DNA of 58,744 nt. Origin: Bacteroidales bacterium. Lineage in GTDB: Bacteria > Bacteroidota > Bacteroidia > Bacteroidales > JAADJA01. The position numbers and the translations under genes were made by a program. Below the pieces are notes generated by a model. That model was given only the letters and a program-made list of their open reading frames with translations. It was not told the DNA's origin and did not search any database. The stretch spans positions 1-58,744 of the forward strand of contig JAGQVE010000024.1 of the NCBI GenBank assembly GCA_020438105.1. The letters are read 5' to 3'. This document shows positions 1-8,205 of the stretch, in pieces. Every line of letters begins with the position of its first letter. Position 1 is the stretch's first letter.

Positions 1-357
1 CGGGAAACTTCCAATATTTATGACGGGTCACAATTCACAGCCGATATGGCGATTCAAAATGTGATCGGCGATTCATTCCGGGGAGCAACCTGGGTTTCGA
101 TCCACAATGGTGGCGGCGTTGGTTGGGGCGAGGTGATCAATGGCGGATTCGGGATGATGCTGGATGGTTCTGCCGATGCCGATCGCCGACTCGAAATGAT
201 GCTCCACTGGGATGTGAATAATGGGATCGCCCGCCGTAGTTGGGCAAGAAATGACGGGGCTATTTTCGCTATCAAAAGGGCAATGGAGATGGAACCTAAA
301 CTCACTGTTACTGTCCCAAATATTGCGGATGACCAATTGATAGAAAGCTTGTTTTAA
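1..357 (+). CDS. hutU: Urocanate hydratase, C-terminal fragment (5' end outside window)
   Basis: The reading frame is open from the first base, so the gene starts upstream of the window; only about 118 C-terminal residues are present. The visible part contains the urocanase C-terminal signature: a WVSIHNGGGVGWGE stretch followed by INGGFGMMLDGS and the conserved RRLEMML and WDVNNGIARR segments. Urocanase converts urocanate to imidazolonepropionate with NAD+ as electrophilic cofactor, the second step of cytoplasmic histidine breakdown. The internal ATG at position 46 is not the true start, because the upstream codons (RETSNIYDGSQF) also fit the family. No other hut gene follows: the next gene is a cyclic-nucleotide-binding protein 10 bases later, so this is probably the end of a hut unit. 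Confidence 0.93.
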   Translation, partial: RETSNIYDGSQFTADMAIQNVIGDSFRGATWVSIHNGGGVGWGEVINGGFGMMLDGSADADRRLEMMLHWDVNNGIARRSWARNDGAIFAIKRAMEMEPKLTVTVPNIADDQLIESLF

Positions 358-367
358 ATTTCCGATA

Positions 368-1270
368 ATGACAAATATCCTGGATCGAAAACACATCGAC
401 TTTTTAAAGGAAGTCAGCATCTTCAGTAAGTTAAGTGATGACGAGATCAAAAGCATCGCTCCCCTTTTATTCATTAAAGAAATTGAGGAAGGTCAGAATG
501 TGTTTGCCCGTTTCGAAAATGAGCAGGTGCTGTATATCGTTAGGTATGGCAAGCTGGTGCTGGAAACCAGTCTGGACAGTGAAAGTATTTTGAAGAAAGG
601 AGATGTGTTTGGTGAAATAGCTGTGATCAACAATCATTACCGTACCGGGACGATCAAGGCGACCGAACCAACCTTACTTTTTGGTTTGCATGGAAATGAT
701 CTGTTTCAAAAGATTCAGGCCGAAACAGCTATCAAGGTTGTAGTTGAAATGGCCAAACTGATCAGTTCCTATCTCACCACAGCGCAAAACACCTCCACTG
801 CCACCTTGATCGAAAATGGAGAAAGTGAATTTGTGGAATTTAAGTCAACTTTGCGATATAACCTGCATACCAACAAGTTTGATAAAAACATCGAACATGC
901 AGCCTTAAAGACCATCGCTGCATTTTTAAATTCAGCAGGGGGAACACTTTTGGTGGGTGTGGATGATCATAAAAATTTGCTGGGCCTTGAAAAGGATAAT
1001 TTCAAAGATGATGATCATATGTTGTTGCATTTCACCAAAATGATTCAGGAACGTATCGGGATCAAACAAACACAATATGTGAGGGCCATTATAGAGACCA
1101 AGGAGAGTCTGAAAATTTTAAGGATTGATGTGCGGCCCTCAACCTCGCCTGCATATCTGGAACACAATGGTGAAGAATATTTGTACGTACGAACCGGACC
1201 AGCCACCACCCGCATGAATGTGAGTGAAGTTTATACGTATATTAAATCCAGGTTTTTTTCGAAGGGATAA
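368..1270 (+). CDS. Cyclic-nucleotide-binding domain fused to AlbA_2 (Schlafen-type) domain
   Basis: This 300-residue protein has two recognisable parts. Residues about 10-135 look like a CRP/cNMP-binding jelly roll: FSKLSDDEIKSIAPLL opening helices, then GDVFGEIAVIN, the phosphate-binding-cassette region, although the usual Arg-Ser/Thr of strong cAMP binders is replaced by NNHYRTGT. Residues about 150-290 match the AlbA_2 (divergent AAA_4/Schlafen) domain: ESEFVEFKSTL, then KTIAAFLNSAGGTLLVGVDD and a terminal EEYLYVRTG segment. There is no helix-turn-helix after the cNMP part, so this is not an ordinary CRP regulator. A nucleotide-gated nucleic-acid-binding or cleaving role is an inference. 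It lies 10 bases after hutU and may be co-transcribed. Confidence 0.8.
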   Translation: MTNILDRKHIDFLKEVSIFSKLSDDEIKSIAPLLFIKEIEEGQNVFARFENEQVLYIVRYGKLVLETSLDSESILKKGDVFGEIAVINNHYRTGTIKATEPTLLFGLHGNDLFQKIQAETAIKVVVEMAKLISSYLTTAQNTSTATLIENGESEFVEFKSTLRYNLHTNKFDKNIEHAALKTIAAFLNSAGGTLLVGVDDHKNLLGLEKDNFKDDDHMLLHFTKMIQERIGIKQTQYVRAIIETKESLKILRIDVRPSTSPAYLEHNGEEYLYVRTGPATTRMNVSEVYTYIKSRFFSKG

Positions 1271-1274
1271 AAAA

Positions 1275-1418
1275 ACTGTCTCATTGTTATAATTCTTGCC
1301 ACAAATACACGAAAGCACTAAAATTCACAAAATTGAAGTTGACACCTAAATGGTATCGTGTTCTTTCGTGTTTTAGTGCTTTTGTGGCATATTAAGAATT
1401 TCCAATCAATGAGACAGT
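1275..1418. repeat. Imperfect intergenic inverted repeat between convergent genes
   Basis: The outer ends are inverted copies (ACTGTCTCATTG at 1275 and CAATGAGACAGT at 1407-1418). Inside them lie near-complementary arms built on GCCACAAA, CACGAAAG and CACTAAAA words, enclosing a centre of about 45 bp. The repeat fills almost the whole gap between two convergent genes and could fold on either strand, so it may also serve as a bidirectional terminator. Palindromes built from CACGAA/CACTAAA/GTGGC words recur between genes in many environmental Bacteroidota. No coding potential is seen. Confidence 0.75.
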
Positions 1419-1442
1419 CAATTATATTTTGCTATCGTTAGA

Positions 1443-3086
1443 TTATTTTAATACAATCTTCTTCGTAAACTGCTCCTCACCTACTTTCACCTGCACGAAA
1501 TAAATTCCAGTATCAAGGTCATTCCGTTCAAATGTAAAGTATTTCTTTCCACTGTTCGTAACCTGGTTTGAAGACCGATAAACCTGCTTTCCAATGGTAT
1601 TGAAAACCGAAACCTGCACGGATGCCGGATCAGTTACCATCACCTCAATTACAGCCTGCTTTTCAACCGGGTTGGGGTAAACGGCAAAGCCATTTTCGAA
1701 AGACTGATCTTCCACTCCGGTCAACCCAATTCCAAATTGAATCTGATCTTCATATCCAAAATCTTTCCCTTCAGCAAAGATCATCGATCCCTGGTAAGCA
1801 AGTTTGTATGAGCCGTTTCCGGTAATACCATCTCCACCTTCATCATAAATCTTGAAAGCATAACAATCCATATTATCCAGGTTAAATTGCTGAATTACAA
1901 ATTGCCCTGAAGTAGTGTATGGACCTCCGCTGTATAGTACATCACCAGCTGAATTCACCACTTCCCAGGTAACTTCCTCAGGGTGATCATCCAGTTTGAG
2001 CGCCAGCGAAACCGGCGATGTTACATTGGGAGCTTCCTCCAGACTTAACATTTGCGTGTTATTGGCCGGAAATTCATCCGTCTGCCCATTGGGATTTTCC
2101 AATGTTACATTAAAAGTATTTACAGTTTGAATGGTAAAACTGATCGGATCCAGCTCAACTATTTCGGATTCATAAGTAGCGAGGTTGCCACTCCACGAAT
2201 AAGTCATCAGGTTCCCACCTGTCATATCATAAAGGATGTCAACGCTGGTGAGGTTATCCAGTCCGTAGTTTGCAATTTTAACTTTTGGCTGAAACACATC
2301 ATTACACACCGTTTGAGGTGCCGCAACATTCAACAGTGCAGCATCATTCATGTTGGTAGTACCAAATTCTGTAAGATCCCTTTTAATACCTTGCTGAACC
2401 TCTTTTGTGCTCATATTTTGTACAAAGATCACCACTTCACAATTCTCAGTCACCCAGGATGGATCCATATTAAAGCTAACCGTTTTCTCAAGAATGTCAC
2501 TCCCTGAAAAATCAAGAGGAGTACCATTTTGATTGGGTGCCATCAGCCGTTCAACATGGTGAAGTTCGGTTTGCCCCTGCCAGGTTTGCTGAATATCCGA
2601 TTCAGTAACCACCACATGCAGGGCAAGATTGGTTGCTGTAGTTGTGGCAACTTTCTCGATGGTTATGTTCAATTCGTAGTTTATCAAACCCGAGTTTGAA
2701 CCCTCTACATCAATCGTAAATGATGATTGAATTGCTTTACGAGCATTGTACTTGGGCAGATAATTGCCGTACATGCTGGTAGTATGGTTACCACCTACCA
2801 CTGGAATTCCACCATCAAACCATGCAGTTGGTGTACCTGTCAATCCATAATAGGAAAGACGTGACAATCCGTAAGAATTGTCATATACATCGCCTGTATG
2901 ATAATCAATTACGGCAACATCTTTACCGTTTGCGATCAGGTCGGCTGCTCCCATTGCAGCGCCCGGACAGTAATATCACCATGTACCTGTGCCGATCTCA
3001 ACAACCACCTGTTCACGAGCAACCTGCTGTGCCAAGGTCATCCCGGTAATAAACAAAAATGAGATGAGTAATTTCAGAGTTTTCAT
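1443..3086 (-). CDS. Omp28-like thioredoxin-fold T9SS cargo with in-frame TGA at the first redox cysteine (possible selenoprotein or broken gene)
   Basis: An ATG at 3086 opens a frame with a signal peptide (MKTLKLLISFLFITGMTLAQ). The frame reads VVVEIGTGTW, hits TGA at codon 37 (2978-2976), then continues YYCPGAAMGAADL with no further stop to 1443 (547 codons in all). Beyond the thioredoxin-like part (to about residue 230) come CARDB-like beta domains and a T9SS type A sorting domain (AVYPNPVEKQAVIEV ... FVQVKVGEEQFTKKIVLK). Family members and the adjacent paralogue have a CxxC motif here (CGPC in the neighbour), so the TGA replaces the first, reactive cysteine. Either selenocysteine is inserted (UxxC) or the gene is interrupted by a single-base nonsense change. 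If it is interrupted, translation could only restart at ATG 2954, without a signal peptide. It lies 17 bases downstream of the paralogue, probably in one operon. Confidence 0.8.
2939..2966 (-). promoter_or_regulatory. SECIS-like stem-loop just after the in-frame TGA
   Basis: Read on the minus strand, GCTGC (2960-2956) and GCAGC (2948-2944) form a perfect 5-bp stem around the loop AATGGGA. Lower pairs C2961-G2942, G2963-C2940 and G2964-C2939 extend it, with one bulge and one G.A mismatch. The loop starts 20 nt after the TGA, inside the spacing reported for bacterial selenocysteine insertion elements, and contains GGG. However, its first two loop bases are AA rather than including the G usual in known bacterial SECIS loops, so the match is partial. 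Confidence 0.35.
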
Positions 3087-3103
3087 AGATCTTAATTATG
3101 TTG

Positions 3104-4768
3104 TTATTTCGTAATAACAATTTTTTCAGTTGATTGGTTCGAGCCAATGGTAACAACAACATAATAAACTCCGGAACTCAAATCAGTAACATCTAAACTT
3201 TCGTTTCTTTCACCTGCTGATAAAACACCCAGTGAATTTTCTTTAACTATCCTTCCTGAAGGATCTGTTAATTTATAAGAAACAGTTTCTTGCTGAACTA
3301 AATTAAATTTAATGTTTAAATTATCAGATGCCGGATTAGGGAATATTGAATAATCATTTGCCAGTGTATTGGGGGTAATACCGGTGTACATGATATTAAA
3401 CTGACCGAATGCTTTTTCACCAAAAGTATTACCCTGGGCAATAATTGAAGTACCGAACCCAACGGCAAAACTACCACCTCCTGTTAGTCCATCACCACCT
3501 GCATCATACATAGTGAAGGTATAACAATCAGTTGCATCAAACTGGAACTGCTGTACGATGTTTTGATTAGGTGTTGAGTAAGGACCACCTTCATAAAGTA
3601 CGTCACCGTTATTGTTAGTAAACTCCCATGTGGTTTCCTCGGGATGAGAATCCAATTTAAGGATCAGGGTTATTGGAGAAGTAGCTTCAAATGCTTTTGG
3701 AACTTCAAGCAGTTTGATATTATTTGCTGCATAATCATCATCCGTTCCATTGGGATTGGAAAGCACAACTTCAATTTCATTCATTTCTTCAACTGAAAAT
3801 GATGCTTCATCCAATGTAACAACATCGGTCTCCAGAAAACCCAATGAACCTGTCCACGACATGGTATTAGATGTTCCACCATTGATGCTGTAGGAGACAT
3901 CTAAAGAAGTCAGTTGATCCGAACCGTTATTACGAATAGTAATTATCGGTTGTACCATACCGTTACAATAGCTTTGCGCTACATTGTCCACCCTGGTTAC
4001 ATCTGCGTCAGTTGAAAATAAAGGATCAAATAATACATCACTGCTATTGGCTGCCTGATATACTTCTTTTGTATCATTGTTTTGAATAAATCCAACAGCT
4101 GCCAGTTCGTCAACATTATAAACATTTTGATGTTCCCATGAATATTGCAATATCATATACTCGCCAGCCTGCATTGCCGGTAAAATTGTTCCGGATTGAT
4201 TAGGTAGCATTTTTTTCATCACATTATAAAAATCGATTTCACCATTTGAACCCGGAGGGCTGTTGAAATGAATATGTTTTTCAATCACTGCCATATGTGC
4301 TTTCATTCCAGCGGCAATATCTTCAGTTGCATAGATCATCATTGTAACTGTAAGCGTTGACTGATCAGCTGATAGCTCATGGTACATGCTTAATTCAACG
4401 GGTGAGGTAACCGCATAACGGGCATTAACTGTTCCAATATTCCATCCGTTTGGATGGCCATTGTAAACATTACCATCAAGGACTGAATTAGGTACACTGT
4501 TTACACCATAATATCCGGTTCTTGCTCCATTTTCAACAGTATTGTGGTTGTACATCGGATCATATCCGGGCCAGCTTGTGTGATACATGATCGAAGTAAT
4601 CATATCAGGATTGGCTGTAAGCAAGGTATGGATTGATGGATTGTAAGTGGCGCATGGTCCACATGATGCCTGAGTGAAGTGCTCGAGTAATACAAGCCTT
4701 TGAGATTGTGCATTGGCAAAAGCCGACATGCCGATAGCTAAAATAATTGTGTAAATAATCTTTCTCAT
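3104..4768 (-). CDS. Omp28-like thioredoxin-fold protein with T9SS C-terminal sorting domain
   Basis: This protein of about 554 residues starts at the ATG at 4768; the open frame extends further only through a TTG. The signal peptide is MRKIIYTIILAIGMSAFANAQ, followed by LLEHFTQASCGPCATYNPS, a thioredoxin-like segment with an intact CGPC pair about 35 residues in. Beta-rich CARDB-like regions follow, and the C terminus carries a T9SS type A domain (YSIFPNPASDNLNIKF ... STEKIVITK). It is a tandem paralogue of the gene at 1443-3086: both share the HPEE-TWE, GDVLY-GGPY and YDxGGDGxTG blocks. Known Omp28-related proteins are outer-membrane or cell-surface proteins of unknown biochemical role. An extracytoplasmic thiol function is inferred from the CxxC. 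Confidence 0.85.
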   Translation of the reverse strand: MRKIIYTIILAIGMSAFANAQSQRLVLLEHFTQASCGPCATYNPSIHTLLTANPDMITSIMYHTSWPGYDPMYNHNTVENGARTGYYGVNSVPNSVLDGNVYNGHPNGWNIGTVNARYAVTSPVELSMYHELSADQSTLTVTMMIYATEDIAAGMKAHMAVIEKHIHFNSPPGSNGEIDFYNVMKKMLPNQSGTILPAMQAGEYMILQYSWEHQNVYNVDELAAVGFIQNNDTKEVYQAANSSDVLFDPLFSTDADVTRVDNVAQSYCNGMVQPIITIRNNGSDQLTSLDVSYSINGGTSNTMSWTGSLGFLETDVVTLDEASFSVEEMNEIEVVLSNPNGTDDDYAANNIKLLEVPKAFEATSPITLILKLDSHPEETTWEFTNNNGDVLYEGGPYSTPNQNIVQQFQFDATDCYTFTMYDAGGDGLTGGGSFAVGFGTSIIAQGNTFGEKAFGQFNIMYTGITPNTLANDYSIFPNPASDNLNIKFNLVQQETVSYKLTDPSGRIVKENSLGVLSAGERNESLDVTDLSSGVYYVVVTIGSNQSTEKIVITK

Positions 4769-5004
4769 GATTGAATGTATTTTGGAATTTAATTTCTGAA
4801 TTATTGAATGCAAATTTAATGAAACATTTATTGAAATAAATATTAATGTATGTATCTGACACGAATAGTTTAGGGGTAGTTGTATGAAAATTATTATTTA
4901 ACATCCTCTTTAACATTTTTTAGCACAGTTTTTGGAATAAAAACAACATTGGTTTTCGTTAACCAGACAACTATTTAAAATAAACTCATGTCTCAATAAA
5001 CATA

Positions 5005-5011
5005 TAGGAGG
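5005..5011 (+). promoter_or_regulatory. Strong Shine-Dalgarno site
   Basis: TAGGAGG ends 8 bases before the ATG at 5020. Most genes in this window lack such a site, as is usual in Bacteroidota, so this one is notable and fixes the start of the following gene. Confidence 0.6.
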
Positions 5012-5019
5012 AAATAAAT

Positions 5020-5745
5020 ATGAAAAAAATTACACTCATCCTCTTGTTAGGTTCTTTAACTTACTGGCTCAATGCACAGGATCTCGAATTGTATAATGGT
5101 GAAGTGTTATTAGACAGCACTTCCGTGATCAATTTATCAGCTCACCCCGACTCAGGAACTATTGTCCTGAATGAAATTGGTGTGAAGAATATTTCCAACG
5201 ACCCACTGATGGTAGTGTGTGCCCGCGAAATAATTGATCTTGTGCCTGGTTCATTGAATTCATTTTGCTGGGGTTTATGTTATCCTCCCAACATTGATAC
5301 TGCTTCGGTGAATGTAAAAATTGAATCGGGTGAAATGACAATGGAATTTCAGGGTGATCACGATCCCATGGGATATGAAGGTGTATCAATTGTTAAATAT
5401 ACCTTTTATGAATTGGGAAACCCCGACAACAAGGCAAGTTTTACTGTTAATTATAATGCCGAGGACGAACTATCAGTAAATGGTCGGAGTGCATTTGAAA
5501 TTTCAAATGCTTATCCAAACCCTGCAAATACAGAGGCAAACTTTGATTTTGCATATAATTATTCTGATGACCTCAGATTGGTAATATATAATTTGCTTGG
5601 TAAAGTTGTAAAAGATATTGCGATTACTGATAATGAAGGGTCGCTAACAGTAAATACCTCTACACTTAAAGAAGGTATTTATTTCTATTCTCTCCTGGTC
5701 AATAATGAGTCGATGACTACTCATAAATTGATCATCAAACACTAA
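5020..5745 (+). CDS. Small secreted protein with T9SS C-terminal sorting domain
   Basis: This 241-residue protein has a signal peptide (MKKITLILLLGSLTYWLNAQ). The domain at about residues 21-150 is beta-rich and uncharacterised, resembling the C-terminal-sorted immunoglobulin-like proteins of the phylum; it has three cysteines (CAREIID, FCWGLCYPP) that could form disulfides. Residues about 165-241 form a T9SS type A domain (ISNAYPNPANTEANFDF ... YNLLGKVVKDI ... THKLIIKH). The protein is presumably exported by Sec and moved across the outer membrane by T9SS. It is a monocistronic unit between an intergenic region and a strong terminator. No enzymatic motif is recognised. Confidence 0.85.
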   Translation: MKKITLILLLGSLTYWLNAQDLELYNGEVLLDSTSVINLSAHPDSGTIVLNEIGVKNISNDPLMVVCAREIIDLVPGSLNSFCWGLCYPPNIDTASVNVKIESGEMTMEFQGDHDPMGYEGVSIVKYTFYELGNPDNKASFTVNYNAEDELSVNGRSAFEISNAYPNPANTEANFDFAYNYSDDLRLVIYNLLGKVVKDIAITDNEGSLTVNTSTLKEGIYFYSLLVNNESMTTHKLIIKH

Positions 5746-5761
5746 ACAACAACCTGAGATG

Positions 5762-5790
5762 AAAAAACCCCGTCACAAGCGGGGTTTTTT
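5762..5790. terminator. Bidirectional intrinsic terminator
   Basis: AAAAAACCCCG (5762-5772) and CGGGGTTTTTT (5780-5790) form a perfect 11-bp stem around a 7-base loop, with a T tract on both strands. It lies between the plus-strand T9SS gene and the end of minus-strand metK and can serve both. Confidence 0.9.
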
Positions 5791-5814
5791 CTTTATTGTA
5801 TGTTTGAATATAAA

Positions 5815-7071
5815 TTATAATCCAAACTCCGTTTTGATCTTATCTACAAAATCAAGCTTTTCCCAGGTAAATAACTCCACCTCTTTTACAATTTTACCGC
5901 TATAAGGAGATTGAAACTCTTTGGTAACTTTTCTGGGGCTGCGGCCCATATGACCATATGAAGCCGACTCAAAATAGATAGGATTACGCAACTTGAGCCT
6001 GTCTTCAATAGCAGCCGGTCGTAAATCAAACAGTTTTTTGATCTTTACTGCAATTTCTCCATCTTGCATATTTACTTTAGCACTGTCGTAAGTATTTACA
6101 AACACACCAACAGGCTCAGCCACACCGATTGCGTATGACAACTGCACCAGCACTTCGTCAGCCAAACCGGCAGCCACCATATTTTTAGCGATATGACGGG
6201 CGGCATAAGCAGCCGAACGGTCCACTTTAGAAGGATCTTTCCCTGAAAAAGCTCCGCCTCCATGGGCGCCTTTACCACCATAAGTGTCAACAATAATTTT
6301 ACGTCCGGTTAGCCCTGTATCACCATGCGGACCGCCAATTACAAATTTGCCGGTTGGGTTAACATGTAAAATGTAATTATCATCAAAAAGTTTTTGCACC
6401 CTGTTTGGTAATAATGTTTTAGTGCGAGGAATGAGGATTTTTTGTACATCATCTCTGATCTGCGCCAGCATTTTCACATCATCTTTATCAAATTCATCAT
6501 GTTGTGTGGAAACAACAATCGTATGCACTCTTTTTGGCTGATTGTCATCACCATACTCAATGGTAACCTGTGATTTGGAATCAGGACGAAGGTAGGTCAT
6601 TTCTTTTCCTTCGCGGCGAATGGCAGCAAGCTCTTGCAACAGAATGTGTGAAATATCCAGTGCTAAAGGCATATAATCATCGGTTTCGCGGCAGGCATAA
6701 CCAAACATCATTCCCTGGTCGCCGGCACCCTGATCATATTTATCACCCCTATCAACACCCCGGTTAATATCAGGTGATTGCTCATGGATGGCGTTTAAAA
6801 CACCGCATGAATCACCTTCAAAGCGGTATTCACCTTTGGTATATCCAATGTGATTGATCACCCTGCGAGCTATTTCGGGCACATCAATGTAGGCTTTTGA
6901 TTTCACCTCGCCGGCTACAACAACCTGTCCTGTAGTAACTAAGGTTTCACAAGCAACTTTTGAATCCGGGTCAAAAGCCAGAAACTCATCAACCATAGCA
7001 TCTGAAATCTGATCGGCAACCTTGTCGGGATGACCTTCAGAAACCGATTCAGAAGTGAATAAATATCCCAT
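5815..7071 (-). CDS. metK: S-adenosylmethionine synthase
   Basis: This 418-residue protein makes S-adenosylmethionine from methionine and ATP in the cytoplasm. It is recognised by [20 protein letters not shown] at the N terminus (ATP- and metal-binding), the [12 protein letters not shown] signature near residue 120, [21 protein letters not shown] and the [16 protein letters not shown] phosphate-binding loop. Its length is slightly above the E. coli enzyme, as usual in Bacteroidota. The start at 7071 gives the canonical [23 protein letters not shown]-like riboswitch lies directly upstream, so product feedback is likely. The gene appears to be transcribed alone, ending at the shared terminator near 5762-5790. 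Confidence 0.98.
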   Translation of the reverse strand: MGYLFTSESVSEGHPDKVADQISDAMVDEFLAFDPDSKVACETLVTTGQVVVAGEVKSKAYIDVPEIARRVINHIGYTKGEYRFEGDSCGVLNAIHEQSPDINRGVDRGDKYDQGAGDQGMMFGYACRETDDYMPLALDISHILLQELAAIRREGKEMTYLRPDSKSQVTIEYGDDNQPKRVHTIVVSTQHDEFDKDDVKMLAQIRDDVQKILIPRTKTLLPNRVQKLFDDNYILHVNPTGKFVIGGPHGDTGLTGRKIIVDTYGGKGAHGGGAFSGKDPSKVDRSAAYAARHIAKNMVAAGLADEVLVQLSYAIGVAEPVGVFVNTYDSAKVNMQDGEIAVKIKKLFDLRPAAIEDRLKLRNPIYFESASYGHMGRSPRKVTKEFQSPYSGKIVKEVELFTWEKLDFVDKIKTEFGL

Positions 7072-7121
7072 AATTATTATGTTTTAGATTTTTAAAACTA
7101 GCGTAAATTAACGTGGAAATT

Positions 7122-7191
7122 TTTGATTGGGAGGCTACGGCTGTTGCTTTAGCATTTTTTTCCGTGGTTGCAATCAATCAAATCTGTCCAC
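7122..7191 (-). promoter_or_regulatory. SAM-II-like riboswitch upstream of metK
   Basis: On the minus strand, GTGG (7191-7188) and CCAC (7167-7164) form the P1 stem around a 20-base loop ending GATTGCAA. The loop aligns base for base with the SAM-II loop (GATTT...ATTGCAA). After P1 comes an A-rich stretch with AAAT, able to pair with ATTT in the loop (pseudoknot helix), then the conserved GCTAAAG (7153-7147). A second complement, TTTGATTG in the loop against CAATCAAA at 7129-7122, could extend or compete with the pseudoknot. The position 50-120 bases before metK fits SAM feedback. SAM-II (SAM_alpha) is known mainly from alphaproteobacteria and also from Bacteroidota. Confidence 0.72.
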
Positions 7192-7269
7192 AAAACAGGC
7201 GTAAAATTATAAATTAAATATGCCTAAACAAATTATTTAGGCCATAATTAACAAAATTTATTAGGTTGT

Positions 7270-8181
7270 TTATTGGTTGTCGCCTGTTAGCTGCTGGAAC
7301 ACTTCTTCGATGCCTTTTCCGGCCTGCTGCATCGACAGTACCACCAAATTATTTTTTACAGCAAACTGGAAAATTTGCTCCCGAACATCCTGCTGGGCCG
7401 AATTGATCTCATATACCAAATCACTAATAGCAGCAATATCTTTAACTCCATCAACAGCTTTCAAAAGTGCAAGATCAGGTTTTTTATTAAACTCAACCCG
7501 CAACCGGTGCTGGCCAGCCGCTCTTGCTGATAATCCCTCAGTGGAATCATCCGCAACAATTTTCCCTTTATTGATTATGATGGCCCGGTCGCAAACTGCT
7601 TCTACCTCCTGCATAATATGGGTGGAAAGCATCACTGTTTTTTCTTTGCCAATCTTTTTGATCAGGTTTCGTATGCCGACGAGTTGATTGGGATCAAGTC
7701 CAGAGGTGGGTTCATCAAGAATCAAAACCTCCGGGTCGTGAATCAAAGCCTGGGCTAACCCAACTCTCTGACGATATCCTTTTGAAAGGGCCCCGATTTT
7801 TTTCTTTTGTTCGACTCCTAAACCGGTTATCTCAATCATTTCATTGATGCGTCTTTGAAGATTCCCGATCCGGTAAATTCCTCCAACAAACTCCAGGTAC
7901 TCTTTAACATACAGGTCGAGATATAAAGGATTATTCTCAGGCAGATATCCAACTTTCTTCCTCACTTCCAGCGATTCTTCAAAAATATCATGACCGTAAA
8001 CATAAGCTTTCCCAGACGAAGGAGGAATAAAACAGGTAAGAATTTTCATCATGGTAGATTTCCCGGCGCCATTAGGCCCAAGCAATCCCACTACTTCGCC
8101 ACCTGAGATTTTAAAAGATACATCGTCAAGCGCCCTCTGCTGTCCGTAAAGTTTGGTTATGTTTTCAACGGTTATCGACAT
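7270..8181 (-). CDS. gldA: ABC transporter ATP-binding protein, GldA type
   Basis: This 303-residue ATPase has GPNGAGKST (Walker A, near residue 35), the signature LSKGYRQRVGLAQAL, Walker B VLILDEPTSGLDP and the switch STHIMQEVEAVCDR. The C-terminal 90 residues contain the regulatory extension typical of GldA and related drug- or lipid-export ATPases. In gliding flavobacteria GldA works with GldF/GldG. No GldF or GldG gene is present here, so the permease must be elsewhere. In non-gliding Bacteroidota this ATPase is common, so a motility role is not proven. It lies 24 bases downstream of secA on the same strand and is probably co-transcribed with it. Confidence 0.85.
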   Translation of the reverse strand: MSITVENITKLYGQQRALDDVSFKISGGEVVGLLGPNGAGKSTMMKILTCFIPPSSGKAYVYGHDIFEESLEVRKKVGYLPENNPLYLDLYVKEYLEFVGGIYRIGNLQRRINEMIEITGLGVEQKKKIGALSKGYRQRVGLAQALIHDPEVLILDEPTSGLDPNQLVGIRNLIKKIGKEKTVMLSTHIMQEVEAVCDRAIIINKGKIVADDSTEGLSARAAGQHRLRVEFNKKPDLALLKAVDGVKDIAAISDLVYEINSAQQDVREQIFQFAVKNNLVVLSMQQAGKGIEEVFQQLTGDNQ

Positions 8182-8205
8182 TTTATTAATATTCTGATTT
8201 AATGA

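Noticed and set aside
2822..3049. Plus-strand open frame opposite the in-frame TGA
   Set aside because: The minus-strand frame is clearly coding on both sides; this is its shadow. It does not explain the TGA.
1443..3086. Genome-wide reassignment of TGA as an explanation for the interrupted Omp28-like gene
   Set aside because: Several ordinary genes here, such as rsfS, the second DUF2007 gene and batD, end at TGA at the expected family length, so TGA acts as stop elsewhere.
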